A program made the position numbers and the translations under genes. This document shows, in pieces, positions 1-9,217 of a DNA stretch of 12,520 nt; positions within the stretch are counted from its first letter, which is position 1, and every line of letters starts with the position of its first letter. The DNA comes from Vairimorpha apis BRL 01 (lineage: Eukaryota; Microsporidia; Nosematidae): positions 1 to 12,520 of the forward strand of contig KE647199.1 in assembly GCA_000447185.1 (NCBI GenBank), written 5' to 3'. The notes under the pieces are model-generated. The model made no database searches. It was not told the DNA's origin and saw nothing but the letters and a program-made list of their open reading frames with translations.

Positions 1-3000
1 GGATTATTGTTTATGATATTAAACTTCCTCATTTCTTATTACATCACCTGTTATATTGTTATTAATAATATTATTAATTTTACCGTTTAAATATTCTAAA
101 TAATCCTTTCTATTTATTTCTTCATTAACTACATCAATTTTATAGTAATTATCATTAACTACATCACATTTATCAATAACATCCTTTCTTTTACCTTCAA
201 TATCTATATAGTCTTTGTTATTAACATATCCTTCTCCACTAATATTAACTTTTTTTATACCTATAAGCTCAAATCCTTCTTTAATTAATTCATTCTCATC
301 TATCTCATTTATTTTAACTATTCCTTTATTATTATTCAAGTAATTATTTATAAATTCTATAAACAAATCAATCTTTCTTAGAGATTTAATTCCATAAAGT
401 ATTTTTGAATTTATCAATAGATTGTATATATTATTTTTATATATATAATTTTTTTTGTATAATTATCATTTAAATCTTTATCTATTGTAGAATGATCAGT
501 TGTATGTATAACATTGTCTATTTTATGAGCATTTGTTAAAAGTTTATCATTACTTTTAGTATGCTTATTTGTATAGTGCATTTCTTCATTCATCTTTGTG
601 TTTTTCACATCTCCTATAACACTACATTCGTTCTCATTCTTCATGTCTTTTTTATAATATCCTTTAGTAAAGAATCTACTTATCCTATTAATTGTAATCT
701 CATATATTTCTTCTTCACTCAATTCAAAATATATCTCGGTGAATCTATTTCTCAAAGCAGGACTAAGTTCACTCTTCCCAAAATCATTACCAGGATTCAT
801 AGTAGCAAATAATATAAAATTATCATGTGCTTTTATATTTGAATCCGTTTCTGTCACAAATATTTCTCGTTTATCTTCTAGTAAACTATTCAATCGTTCT
901 AAAGTGGCACTCTCAGCTAAATTAATTTCATCTATTAAGAAATATTCACCATTTATCATTGAATTTATAAGTGGACCAGGTTTATATTCTATTTTCCCAT
1001 TTGTTATAGAATAAGTTCCTATAAAATCACTACTTTCTGTTCCACTGTGCATATTTAAATAATTTAATTTAGTATTATTTTGTTCTGCTAATAGTTCACA
1101 TATTCTTGTTTTTCCAATACCTGTTTCTCCTATTAGAAGAATAGGTTCTTTGTATTTTATAGCAGTTTGTATTAATTTAATTAATTTTTTCATTGATTTT
1201 GTGTAGATGAAGGTGTTGATTTTATTATTATTAGAAGTTTCTTGCATAGCAAATAATTCATCATTTACATTATCCATTCTATCTAATTTATCATTTATAT
1301 TATCCATTCTATTTATTTTATCATATACATTATCCATTATATCTATTTTCTCATTTACTATATTTATCCGATTTATTTTCTCATATACATTATCCATTCT
1401 ATTTATTTTCTCATTTACTATATTTATCCGATTTATTTTATCATTTACATTATCCATTTTCTCATTAACTCTACACCTGTCTCTCACATATCCATTATCA
1501 AAAACATCCATTACTTTATTTCTATCAATTTCATTCCTTTGTCTCTCATAAATAACAGACAATCCTTTCTCATATACATCCTCTTCACTTATTATTCCTT
1601 CTAATCTTCTACTCCATCTAAACAAATCTCTAAGTGTTACTATATTATTATAATTTCTCATATTTTTTAATTTACTGTATACTTGTATCATATAATTACA
1701 ATATCGTTTAGGTAATCTTGTTTTATTATGAAGTATTTCTAATAATTCATTCTCATCTTTCTCATAGAATGTTATTTCTATAAATCTATTTCTAAATGCC
1801 TTACTCATTTGTTTCCTACCAGAATATTCAATATTTTGTGTAGCAAATATTCTGAAATCTGGATGTGCTTTTATTAGAGTGTTAGTAGCAGGAATATAAA
1901 TTTCTCTGTTATCATCTAATAATCTGTTGAGTACTTCAAGTACATCACTTTGTGCTAGATTTAGTTCATCTAGAATAACCCACCATCCGTTTCTCACTGC
2001 TTTTATAAATATACTTTCTTTAAATATTATATTATTTGATGGAATAGAAGATGTGATAGTATTATTTGCTGTAGATACATGATCAGTTGTGTGTATTTGT
2101 GTATTATTAGTATCTTTATTACTATTTAATTTACTCTTCTTTGATTTATTCATATGTTCTTCTTTATTATCTTTGTATTTACTATAATCATTCTCATTCT
2201 CTAAATTGTATTCATTTTTACTCTCTAAATTACATTTCTTATATTTCTTTAAATCACATCCATTCTCATTATCTAAATTGTATTCATTTTTACTCTCTAA
2301 ATTATATCCCTCAGCTTTATCTAAATCACATCCATTCTCATTCTCTAAATTGTATTCATTTTTACTCTCTAAATTACATTTCTTGGATTTCTTTAAATCA
2401 CATCCATTCTCTTCACTTTCTAAACTAATATACGTTCCAATATAATCAGATGATTCTGTTTGTTCATGATTGTTTATTCTTATCACCTTTTTGTTGTAAA
2501 TATTAGAGAGATAGTAAATTATACTAGTCTTACCAGTAGAAGTATCTCCTTGTAGAAGTACTGGCATGTTCAAGTTTATAGCTGTTACAATGTCTTTTAG
2601 AAGTATCTTTATTTTATTAGTAATTATAAATGAACTATTATTAATGTTAATATTACTACAACTATATATATTGTTGTTATTATAAGAATCTTCATTTCCA
2701 TTACATATATTCATATTAGAAATACCATTATTATGTTTATTCATATTATTAATAGTAAGACACTTTTTATCATCACATTTATTAATATTAACATCTTCAA
2801 ATAAAGAATAAACAACAGATCGACTTGTTAAATCAAATTGAGATAAAATGAATACAGAAATTATATCTTCAATACTACAATATTTACATATAGTAGTTAT
2901 ATTATTATAATAAGTAGTAACATTATTATTACTTAATCCACAATCATTATACAAACTATAATTAAATCCATCTATATTATACAATCTTTCTTTAGTTAAT

Positions 3001-5617
3001 GTAGAAATAGAAGACAAAGCCCTTATTAATGTTCGTCCAGTTAAAATTGGTTCAACTTTATTAGTAAGTTCACGTTTATAAATCTTCTTTTTGGTTTCAT
3101 AAAAAGCATCAGCAAGTTTTTCTGAATCCAAGTCAAGGTTATAAGATTTTACTATTTTGTAAATGTCGTGTATGTTTGTAGTAAAGTCTTGGAAATTTAC
3201 TTTATTTAGTTGGACTGTGTTGAAATTCTTTTTACCTACACCTAATGGATTCATACAAGCAAAAAGCATAAAATTTGGATGGATGTTATTAATAGTATCT
3301 TTATTAGTGTAAACCATATCAACATTTATCTTTCTATTAATATGCTTCTTATTTATAGTAGTATCATTTTTATTGTACTCTATTCCTATGTCACATTTAT
3401 TACTCTCATCATTACTATAATTACCACTTTCATAATTGATTAGAGTATCTTTAGAAAGTAAAGCTTCTATCATATTAAGAGTCTCTGTAGAACATAAATT
3501 AATCTCATCTAGAAGTATCCACTGACCTTCTTTCATAGCTTGTACTAAAAGACCATCTTTCCAGATGAATTGTGTTTTATTTTTTATACATTTTTCTAGT
3601 AGATTTATTTTATCGAGTATATGTTTATTGTCTTTTACTATATTGCTTTTATTCAATTTACCTCCTAAATTATTGTCACTCATAGTATTATTTTTATTTA
3701 ATGTACTACCTAAATTATTGTCACTCATAGTATTATTTTTATTCAATGTATCTCCTAAATTATTGTCACTCATAGTATTATTTTTATTCAATGTACCTCC
3801 TAAATTATTGTCACTCATAGTATTGTTTCTATTCAATGTACCTCCTAAATTATTGTCACTCATAGTATTATTTTTATTTAATGTACTACCTACATTATTA
3901 TTTCCTATAATAGTTTTTTTCTCTCTACTATCACCAAAATTAATCATATTTTTAATATCTCCTCTATTATTTCCAACTACACCATTTAAACTACTTTTAT
4001 TTTCTATATAATCTCCAACATTGATTACATTCTTTTTTAATATCTTTAAACAAGTTAAATTATCACACATTTTAGGTTTTTCCACTTTCAACTCTAAAAA
4101 CAATTCATTTACCATTTTATTTACGTCTATTGTAGAATATCCACCTACTAAATCATATCCATCATAATCAGGTGACATGTTGACTACCTTAAGATCAGTC
4201 TTGTACCCAAAGTATTGTTCAGAGTGTCTACTAAGATACTGTACAAGACTAGTTTTACCTGTACCAGTTTCTCCAACTAATAGAGAGTATTTATTTGATT
4301 TAATGTTACAAATTAAGTTTCGTATACCTAAAGTAAATGCGTATGTTTTTGTTATATTCTTGTCGTACAGAATTATATCTGGGTAATAGTGTAGGTTAAA
4401 GAATGATAGAAGTGTTTGTGAGTCGTGGGATAGGAAGAGATTTGTTATGTTATCGTAGATGAGTATTCTATTGTTAAGAGTGTTAAGTGAATTGTTATTA
4501 TTATTCTTTTTTTAATATTATTATTATCAACACATTTATTCTCTTTTGTGTGATATTTCTATTGTAGGATATTTCTTTATTATTTAAGTTAGGACTATTG
4601 TTATGAATATCTCTAGTAGAATTATCTTTATTAGTATTGAAATTATTAACAGTACTATTAGAATTTACATTATCTCTCCTTAAATGATTATTCACCATAT
4701 TAAAATCCCCTTCATCAATACAATTATAAATAACTTTAATTAACTGTATTATCTTTTTATAATGGATAGTGCATAAAGTTCTACCATCAGAGAAACAAAA
4801 AGAATGTCCGTCGTAACAAGACATATCAGAAATGCATAATTTATAACAGTCTGTATTTAATGAGTGATCACATTTAACTGAATAGGATGTGTTTAAAAAT
4901 GTTAATATTTTTGTTATATATGTTGTTATTGTTCTATCAATATTGTTTTTGTTATTATCATATTTTATTTCTTTATTATCTACACGATATTTATTCGCTG
5001 AAATATTCTTGTTATTATCTGTACTATCAAAATTTCCATCTTTACTTTTTCCACTATCTTTACATTCTAGCTTAGATTCAAATTCTATATTTCCACCATT
5101 ATAAAATTCATATTTTAAATTATATCCATTTCCACAATTTATATTTTCTACATTCCCATAATAAAACAACAAAGAAGAAACATTAAATTCAATAGGTCCA
5201 ACATTATAGACTTTTTTGAACTGCAACATCTCTCTACTACTAAAAATCAATCTAAACTCATTATGCGCTCTAACAATCTCCCCGTTATTACTCTGTACTT
5301 TCCTATTCTGTATACACTGACTAAGAAAATATAAGATGTTCATATTAAAATCAACATTCTTAATAAAAAGAGTTTTACCATTCTTCATAGCATCAATCAG
5401 AATTCCTTCTACATACTTAATTTCACCATGTTGTATAGCATAAAATCCACTTAAATTTTTTGTATCTTGTATTTCTCTACTATCAATAATTAATAAATCT
5501 TTTATAATATTTTTAATAAAAGTTGTACGGCCTGTTGTACCGTAAATATTAAGTGGTATTTTTAGATTGAGAATAATTTTTTGTCTTTAATGTTAGTGAA
5601 TCTATATACTGTGTCAT
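1..5617 (-). CDS. MDN1: Midasin (Mdn1/Rea1) dynein-like AAA+ ATPase, N-terminal part, frame broken, partial
   Basis: Midasin is a giant nuclear ATPase with six AAA+ modules in one chain. It strips assembly factors (the Ytm1 and Rsa4 steps in yeast) from pre-60S ribosomes. AAA1 is at about 5560-5200, with a degenerate P-loop GTTGRTT (5521-5541). AAA2 has GETGTGKT (4251-4274), then VNMSPDYDGYDLVGGY and WILLDEINL near 3500-3525. AAA3 has GDTSTGKTS (about 2524-2550), RINNHEQTESSDYIGTY, VILDELNLAQSDVLEVLNR (about 1925-1980) and FRNRFIEI. AAA4 has GETGIGKTR (about 1103-1129), MHSGTESSDFIGTY, FLIDEINLAESATLERLN (about 890-945) and SPALRNRFTEIYF. Residues near 400-330 (GIKSLRKIDLFIEFINNYL) resemble the helical lid region after an AAA core. 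AAA5, AAA6, the linker and the MIDAS domain lie beyond the left edge. I chose the ATG at 5617 because it is the first ATG before AAA1, it sits 10 nt after a C5 run, and it joins AAA1 by one base slip. Confidence in the family is very high; the intactness of the gene is uncertain. Confidence 0.93.
414..460 (-). other. Frame break 3 in midasin at an A8 run
   Basis: The frame carrying AAA2-AAA4 ends at TGA (414-416). The continuation, with the lid-like residues GIKSLRKIDLFIEFI, lies one frame over and has no ATG of its own near the overlap. Both frames pass through an A8 run at about 449-456; one more A would join them. A further stop at 19-21 occurs too early for midasin, so a fourth break probably lies at or before the left edge. 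Confidence 0.7.
1261..1470 (-). repeat. 30-bp (10-residue) tandem repeat between AAA3 and AAA4 of midasin
   Basis: About seven units of exactly 30 bp start at 1261, 1291, 1321, 1351, 1381, 1411 and 1441. They encode VNDKINRMDN-type decapeptides (VNEKINRIN, VYEKINRMDN, INDKLDRMDN). Two 60-bp pairs near 1350-1440 are almost identical, suggesting recent unequal exchange. The tract separates the AAA3 lid from the AAA4 P-loop and looks like a flexible or helical linker. Confidence 0.94.
2191..2416 (-). repeat. 72-bp (24-residue) in-frame tandem repeat inside AAA3 of midasin
   Basis: Three copies of a 72-bp unit can be aligned at 2201, 2273 and 2345. They encode variants of CNLESKNEYNLENENGCDL. 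The tract is inserted after the YIGTY segment of AAA3 and before Walker B, in the region that normally holds a short insertion loop. It is highly charged and Asn-rich and probably disordered. Confidence 0.93.
3652..3900 (-). repeat. 45-bp (15-residue) in-frame tandem repeat inside AAA2 of midasin
   Basis: Five near-identical units start at 3664, 3709, 3754, 3799 and 3844, with degenerate units on both sides. They encode NKNNTMSDNNLGGTL with small changes (NR for NK; GDTL, GSTL, GGKL). The tract lies between Walker A (about 4260) and Walker B (about 3510) of AAA2. That distance is about 245 residues, far above the usual spacing of well under 100, so the tract is part of a large loop insert. 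All units are 15 codons, so the frame is kept. Confidence 0.95.
4501..4515 (-). other. Frame break 2 in midasin at an A7 run
   Basis: The AAA1-bearing frame ends at a TAA (4501-4503). The AAA2-bearing frame is open from just after a TAA at 4512-4514, so the two overlap at an A7 run (4507-4513). One A fewer gives continuous coding through to the AAA2 P-loop. Between 4178 and 4511 the AAA2 frame has no ATG but carries the essential Walker A motif, so translation must enter from upstream. Confidence 0.8.
5579..5584 (-). other. Frame break 1 in midasin at an A6 run
   Basis: The frame opened by the ATG at 5617 (first residues MTQYIDSLTLKTK) runs out of register with the AAA1 frame, which has a stop at 5587-5589. 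Removing one A from the A6 run (minus strand) joins the two and places the AAA1 P-loop about 25 residues from the start. This may be a sequencing or assembly error, a real mutation or a slippery site; the sequence alone does not decide. Confidence 0.65.
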
Positions 5618-5627
5618 CTTAATTAGA

Positions 5628-5632
5628 GGGGG
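5628..5632 (-). promoter_or_regulatory. CCC-type motif just upstream of the midasin start
   Basis: The minus strand reads AAACCCCCTCTAATTAAG immediately before the ATG at 5617. The C5 run is 10 nt from the start codon, in a region otherwise almost free of G and C. Short CCC or GGG-like motifs close to the start codon are a described feature of microsporidian genes. I infer that it marks the transcription or translation start and that it supports the chosen ATG. Confidence 0.5.
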
Positions 5633-5674
5633 TTTAATATTATTTTTATTTGTGATAAAAGTCTAATTGTTGAG

Positions 5675-5812
5675 GAATTTATTATTGTGTGATTTATAGT
5701 GATAATAAAATTAAATGTATATGATATGTGTAAAGATTTTATTGAATTTATTATTGTGTGATTTATAGTGATAATAAAATTAAATGTAAATGATATGTGT
5801 AAAGATTTTATT
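5675..5812. repeat. 69-bp direct tandem duplication upstream of midasin
   Basis: Copies at 5675-5743 and 5744-5812 differ at a single base (gtat versus gtaa). They lie 60-200 bp upstream of the midasin start, so promoter elements could have been duplicated. Confidence 0.95.
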
Positions 5813-6057
5813 ATCGATCTAAATAATTTGTATTAACTTTTTAATATACCGTTATAATTAGATATTGAAAATAAAAAAATTATTTTTATATTAATAAAAC
5901 AATATTTATATGAATTTAGTATGTTTTTTTTAGTATTCATAGTGTAAATTTAAATTAATGCATAAAAAAATAAGATAATTATAAATTTTTTATACTGAAA
6001 TAAAAATGCTATTAAAATTATGTATAAAAAACTAGAAAAATTAATTTTTAATAAATT

Positions 6058-6275
6058 AAAATTATGTTCAAATTTTTATAAATGTTGTTAAATAAGTGAG
6101 AAATTTTATTTTTTAATACCAAAATTAAAAAACAATTAATATAATTTATAAAAAAAAGAGAATTTTATTTTTTAATACTAAAATTATTTTCAAATTTTTG
6201 TAAATGTTGTTAAAAAAAGAGAATTATTTTTTTAATACCAAAATTAAAAAACAATTAATATAATTTATAAAAATT
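6058..6275. repeat. Two-copy ~120-bp diverged tandem repeat
   Basis: The block at 6058-6155 (ttcaaatttttataaatgtt, then taccaaaattaaaaaacaat) recurs at 6180-6274. The offset is 122 bp at the start and 119 bp at the end. Between them is a partial third element ending in taatactaaaat. Divergence is mostly indels in A/T runs. Confidence 0.8.
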
Positions 6276-6951
6276 TCAGATTAACAAAAATTCAATTTTA
6301 TAATAAATTCAATTTTATAATAAATTAAAGTTTATTGTAAAAAATTTGACAATGTTTATGAATATATTATAAGAAAAAAAATATTATGTAAAATAATTAA
6401 TTTTTTTAGTTAATAAATTATTATTTGTAAATTATTTAAATTTAATGTGAAGATATTTTTTTTTTATTTATAATATTGCATTATCTATTTTGATAAAATG
6501 TTTAAAAGTTTTAAAACAATTTTATTATTTTATAAAATTATTAATTTGTAAGATTTTATATCTATTAATTTTATATTTAATATGTTTATTAACTATTATT
6601 CTATTATAAATATTACTAATTTTATATTTATTAATAGATATATTATTTATCTTATATTTGATGTAAGAATAATATTTGATTGAATTTAAAATTCTGTATT
6701 TTATAAGTTTATAAATACTTTTTTTATATGAATGTTATTTAATATTTTTTTTATTTTGTATAAATTTAAAATATAATTAAAATTAAATAAAACATGATTT
6801 GTAATTATAAAAGATCTAAAATTTTGAATGAAATTTATATCTACATTTATAAAAATATTTTATTTATTTTATTAAAATGTAAATCTAAGTTAATATACAT
6901 TTTAAATTAGTTTTTTTAATAAAAAGTATACTATAAAATAAGCTTAAATAT

Positions 6952-7405
6952 AAATTTAATAAACAAGATATAAAAATCAATTTTTATTTAAGTTTTAAAA
7001 TTATTAATAACTGCAATTTTATAAATTACAAATAAAAAATAAATTTAATAAACAAGATATAAAAATCAATTTTTATTTAAGTTTTAAAATTATTAATAAC
7101 TGCAATTTTATAAATTACAAATAAAAAATAAATTTAAAACACAAGATATAAAAATCAAATTGTGTTCTCATTTTTAAAATTATTAATAACTGCAATTTTT
7201 TTACTTTTAAAAATTAATAAATTTAAAACATAAAATATAAAAATCAAATTGTATTCTCGTTTTTAAAATTATTAAATAATATCAGTTTTTTTACTTTTTA
7301 AAAATTAATAAATTTGAAACATAAAATATAAAAATCAAATTGTATTCTTGTTGTTAAAATTATTTAATAACTGCAATTTTTTTACTTTTTAAAAATTAAT
7401 AAATA
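6952..7405. repeat. Five-copy satellite-like array, unit ~89 bp
   Basis: Units start at 6952, 7041, 7130, 7219 and 7310. The first two are identical over 89 bp, and units 3 to 5 are progressively diverged (period 89 to 91). Shared words are acaagatataaaaatcaa and ttattaataactgcaattt. Degenerate fragments continue to about 7500, where the membrane-protein gene ends on the minus strand. Confidence 0.93.
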
Positions 7406-7508
7406 AGCACACTTTTAAAAAGTTTTAAATTCTATAAATATTTCCAATTATTTAATAACTGCAAATTAATAAATATTTACACATTAATAAATCAAAAATA
7501 AAATTTAA

Positions 7509-8554
7509 TTAACTAGTTTCAGCAATAACACCTACCGCTTCAACAGACAAAAAGAAATATTTAACATACATATAAACAAACCATAAAATTAATGCAACAC
7601 AAAAAATACTAACTAATATTATATAAATCCATAAACATATTTGTTTTAATGTTGGTTTAATATTAATGTGATTTGAATTATCAACAGATTGATCATCTTT
7701 TGTTGGAATTGATGTGTTATTATTATTATTTTGATTGTTAGTAAATGTAACGTTAGATGGTTGTTTATTTTCTAAATTATTATTTTTGTTTTTAATTTTT
7801 TCATTTTGCGTATTATTTTGTTTATTTGAATTTTTGATTGAATTATCGTTATTATTAAATTTATTGTATGTGTTATCTGATTTATTGTTGGTGTTTTCTA
7901 TATTATCATTTTGTCTATTAGTAGTTTTATTTGGTTTATTGTATGTGTTATCTGATTTATTGTTAATGTTTTCTATATTATCAATTTCATTTGAATTGTT
8001 AGAATTATCCAATTTATCATTTTCACTAGAATTGTTTAGATCTTCCCGTTTATCTATTTCATTTGAATTTATAGATGGTTTATTGTTAGAACTTTCATGT
8101 TTATCTATTTCATTTGAATTTATAGATGTTTTATTATTAGAATTTTCCAATTCGTTATTTTGTGTATCACTTTCATTTGAATTGTTTGATTTTTCAAGTT
8201 TATCTATTTCATTTGTGTCTCTATTTAAATTGTTAGAATTCTCATGTTTATCTATTTCATTTGAATCAAGTGATGTTTTTTTATTAGAATTATCTAATAT
8301 ATCATTTTCACTAGAATTATTAGAATCTTCAAACTTATTATTTTTTACATTTTGAAATATATCATCTCTTTTATTTTTTTATTCACATCATCATTTTCTT
8401 TATTATATACCCAATTTTCATTGAAAATTCCAAACTGTTTATCGACTTCATTCTTTAACTCTCGATTTAACCGAATCATTCTTTTATCTATTTCTTTTTG
8501 TGTTTCATTTTCAACTAAATGAAAACTATTATTGATTAAATATAAAAAAATCAT
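7509..8554 (-). CDS. Asn/Asp/Ser-rich repeat protein with C-terminal membrane segment, one frame break
   Basis: I do not recognise this family. The ATG at 8552-8554 opens a frame with a short hydrophobic N-terminus (MIFLYLINNSFHLVE, possible signal peptide) and a charged helical part (LNRELKNEVDKQFGIFNENW). That frame ends at 8345. Adding one A to the A7 run near 8373-8380 joins it to a frame open from 8378 to 7509, which would give about 348 residues. The middle is low-complexity with repeats of SNNKTSINSNEIDKHE, SSENDKLDNSNNSNEIDN and NNKSDNTYNK types. A strong hydrophobic stretch near the C-terminus (ICLWIYIILVSIFCVALILW, extending to YFFL; about 7548-7640) is a membrane helix, followed by 13 residues. 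A surface or secretory-pathway protein anchored at its C-terminus is an inference. The last 190 bases of coding sequence recur at the right edge of the window. Confidence 0.72.
7850..8335 (-). repeat. Diverged coding repeats in the membrane-protein gene
   Basis: Minus-strand units encode N-SNEIDKHE-type and NNKSDNTYNK-type peptides. The segment encoding NKTSINSNEIDKHE recurs near 8220-8290, 8090-8150 and 8040-8100. The NKSDNTYNK segment is repeated near 7860-7890 and 7935-7970. The units vary in length but keep the frame. Confidence 0.75.
8370..8384 (-). other. Frame break in the membrane-protein gene at an A7 run
   Basis: The N-terminal frame (ending VNKKIKEMIYFKM) and the C-terminal frame (starting NKRDDIFQNVKNNKF after a stop at about 8379-8381) overlap over an A7 run. 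One extra A would make them continuous. The repeat pattern SNNSSENDILDNSNKK begins right after the break, which supports a single gene. Confidence 0.7.
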
Positions 8555-8594
8555 AAAAAATTAAGATATTATTATTTTTTTAATTATTTATTTA

Positions 8595-8599
8595 CTCCT
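8595..8599 (-). promoter_or_regulatory. AGGAG element about 40 nt upstream of the membrane-protein start
   Basis: The minus strand reads AATAGGAGTAAATAA here, about 40 nt before the ATG at 8554. A similar AAGGAG lies about 34 nt before the divergent gene. Four consecutive non-A/T-dominated bases are rare in this region. This eukaryotic-looking context makes a bacterial ribosome site unlikely; a GGG-like start-proximal signal is possible. Confidence 0.25.
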
Positions 8600-9177
8600 A
8601 TTTTGTGTATGTGTTTTAATGATTTAATGAGTGATGTAAAAAATTAATATTTTTAATAAGTGGTGATGAAAATATAAAAAGGATTTTTTATTTATAATTA
8701 TTGTTATTTAATTTATAAGAATTTGTTTATAATAAATATATATATATTTTTTAAAATGTTGTTTTTATTGTAATATAAAGAATTTTATATTAAATCTTTA
8801 TAAAATAAATCAAAATAAAAATATATATTGAAATACATAACATTTAAATTATATTAAAATATTTTAAAAAGGGTTAAATTTTAAGATATTTAATTAAATC
8901 ACAAAATTTTAAATATAAAAAAGATGATTTTTAAATTAAAAAAAAACAAATATTAAGATTTTAAAAATGATATCACAAATTTTCTAAAAACTGATTCTTT
9001 TTTAAAATATATACTCAATCAATCTTTATCTATGACACACATATAAAATTTTATAACCAACTTCATTAAACAAAAACTTATTATTCTCAAATTGATATAT
9101 ATAAATGATTCGATTAAAAATTAACTAATAAATAAATAAAACTTAAATTTAAATATTTTTAATCATCAAAAATAAAT

Positions 9178-9183
9178 AAGGAG
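9178..9183 (+). promoter_or_regulatory. AAGGAG element about 34 nt upstream of the small secreted-protein start
   Basis: The sequence aataaataaggagaaaaaaa precedes the ATG at 9218. It resembles the element upstream of the divergent gene in both sequence (GGAG in A-rich flanks) and distance. The role is inferred only from this pairing. Confidence 0.25.
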
Positions 9184-9217
9184 AAAAAAATATAAATAAT
9201 CGAAAATTTACAACCTT

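Larger units (their letters stand above)
5618..7508. other. Gene-free, extremely A/T-rich intergenic region
   Basis: I see no credible coding region, tRNA or rRNA in this 1.9 kb. The sequence is nearly all A and T and contains three repeat families, listed separately. It lies upstream of midasin and downstream of the membrane-protein gene, so both the midasin promoter and the 3' end of the other transcript must be here. Confidence 0.7.
8555..9217. other. Divergent intergenic region between two secreted/membrane protein genes
   Basis: This 663-bp gap separates two genes that point away from each other and must hold both promoters. It is almost pure A/T. I see no RNA gene or open frame of note. 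The only G/C-rich words near the starts are the two GGAG elements listed separately. Confidence 0.6.

Noticed and set aside
561..1551. Plus-strand open frames opposite midasin (such as 739-1014 and 1207-1551)
   Set aside because: They are antisense to clear AAA+ motifs. Their hydrophobic, repeated composition is the reverse-complement shadow of the Asn/Asp-rich coding strand.
1261..3900. CRISPR array as an explanation for the regular 30, 45 and 72-bp repeats
   Set aside because: The units are contiguous with no variable spacers, lie in frame within a protein gene, and the genome is eukaryotic.
3565..4011. Plus-strand frame encoding FLFNVPPKLLSLIV repeats
   Set aside because: It is the mirror of the 45-bp repeat in AAA2; the minus strand carries the conserved domains.
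4501..4515. Spliceosomal intron as the cause of the frame breaks
   Set aside because: The frames overlap at homopolymers with no GT/AG-bounded gap between conserved segments; a one-base change is enough.
4501..5388. A separate 295-residue gene starting at 5388
   Set aside because: The frame extends upstream without an ATG to a P-loop-like motif near 5541 and matches the AAA1 layout of midasin. The internal Met at 5388 would cut the domain.
5618..7508. Hidden tRNA or structured RNA in the long intergenic region
   Set aside because: No cloverleaf-compatible stems with the G/C-containing conserved positions, and no B-box-like GTTCGA, were seen.
7735..8355. Plus-strand 206-codon hydrophobic frame
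   Set aside because: It is antisense to the Asn/Asp/Ser repeat gene and made of Leu/Ser repeats mirroring it. The minus strand has the leader, repeats and a discrete membrane helix.
9178..9183. Bacterial Shine-Dalgarno site before the small secreted protein
   Set aside because: It is 34 nt from the ATG, too far for a bacterial ribosome site, and the neighbouring gene is eukaryotic midasin.
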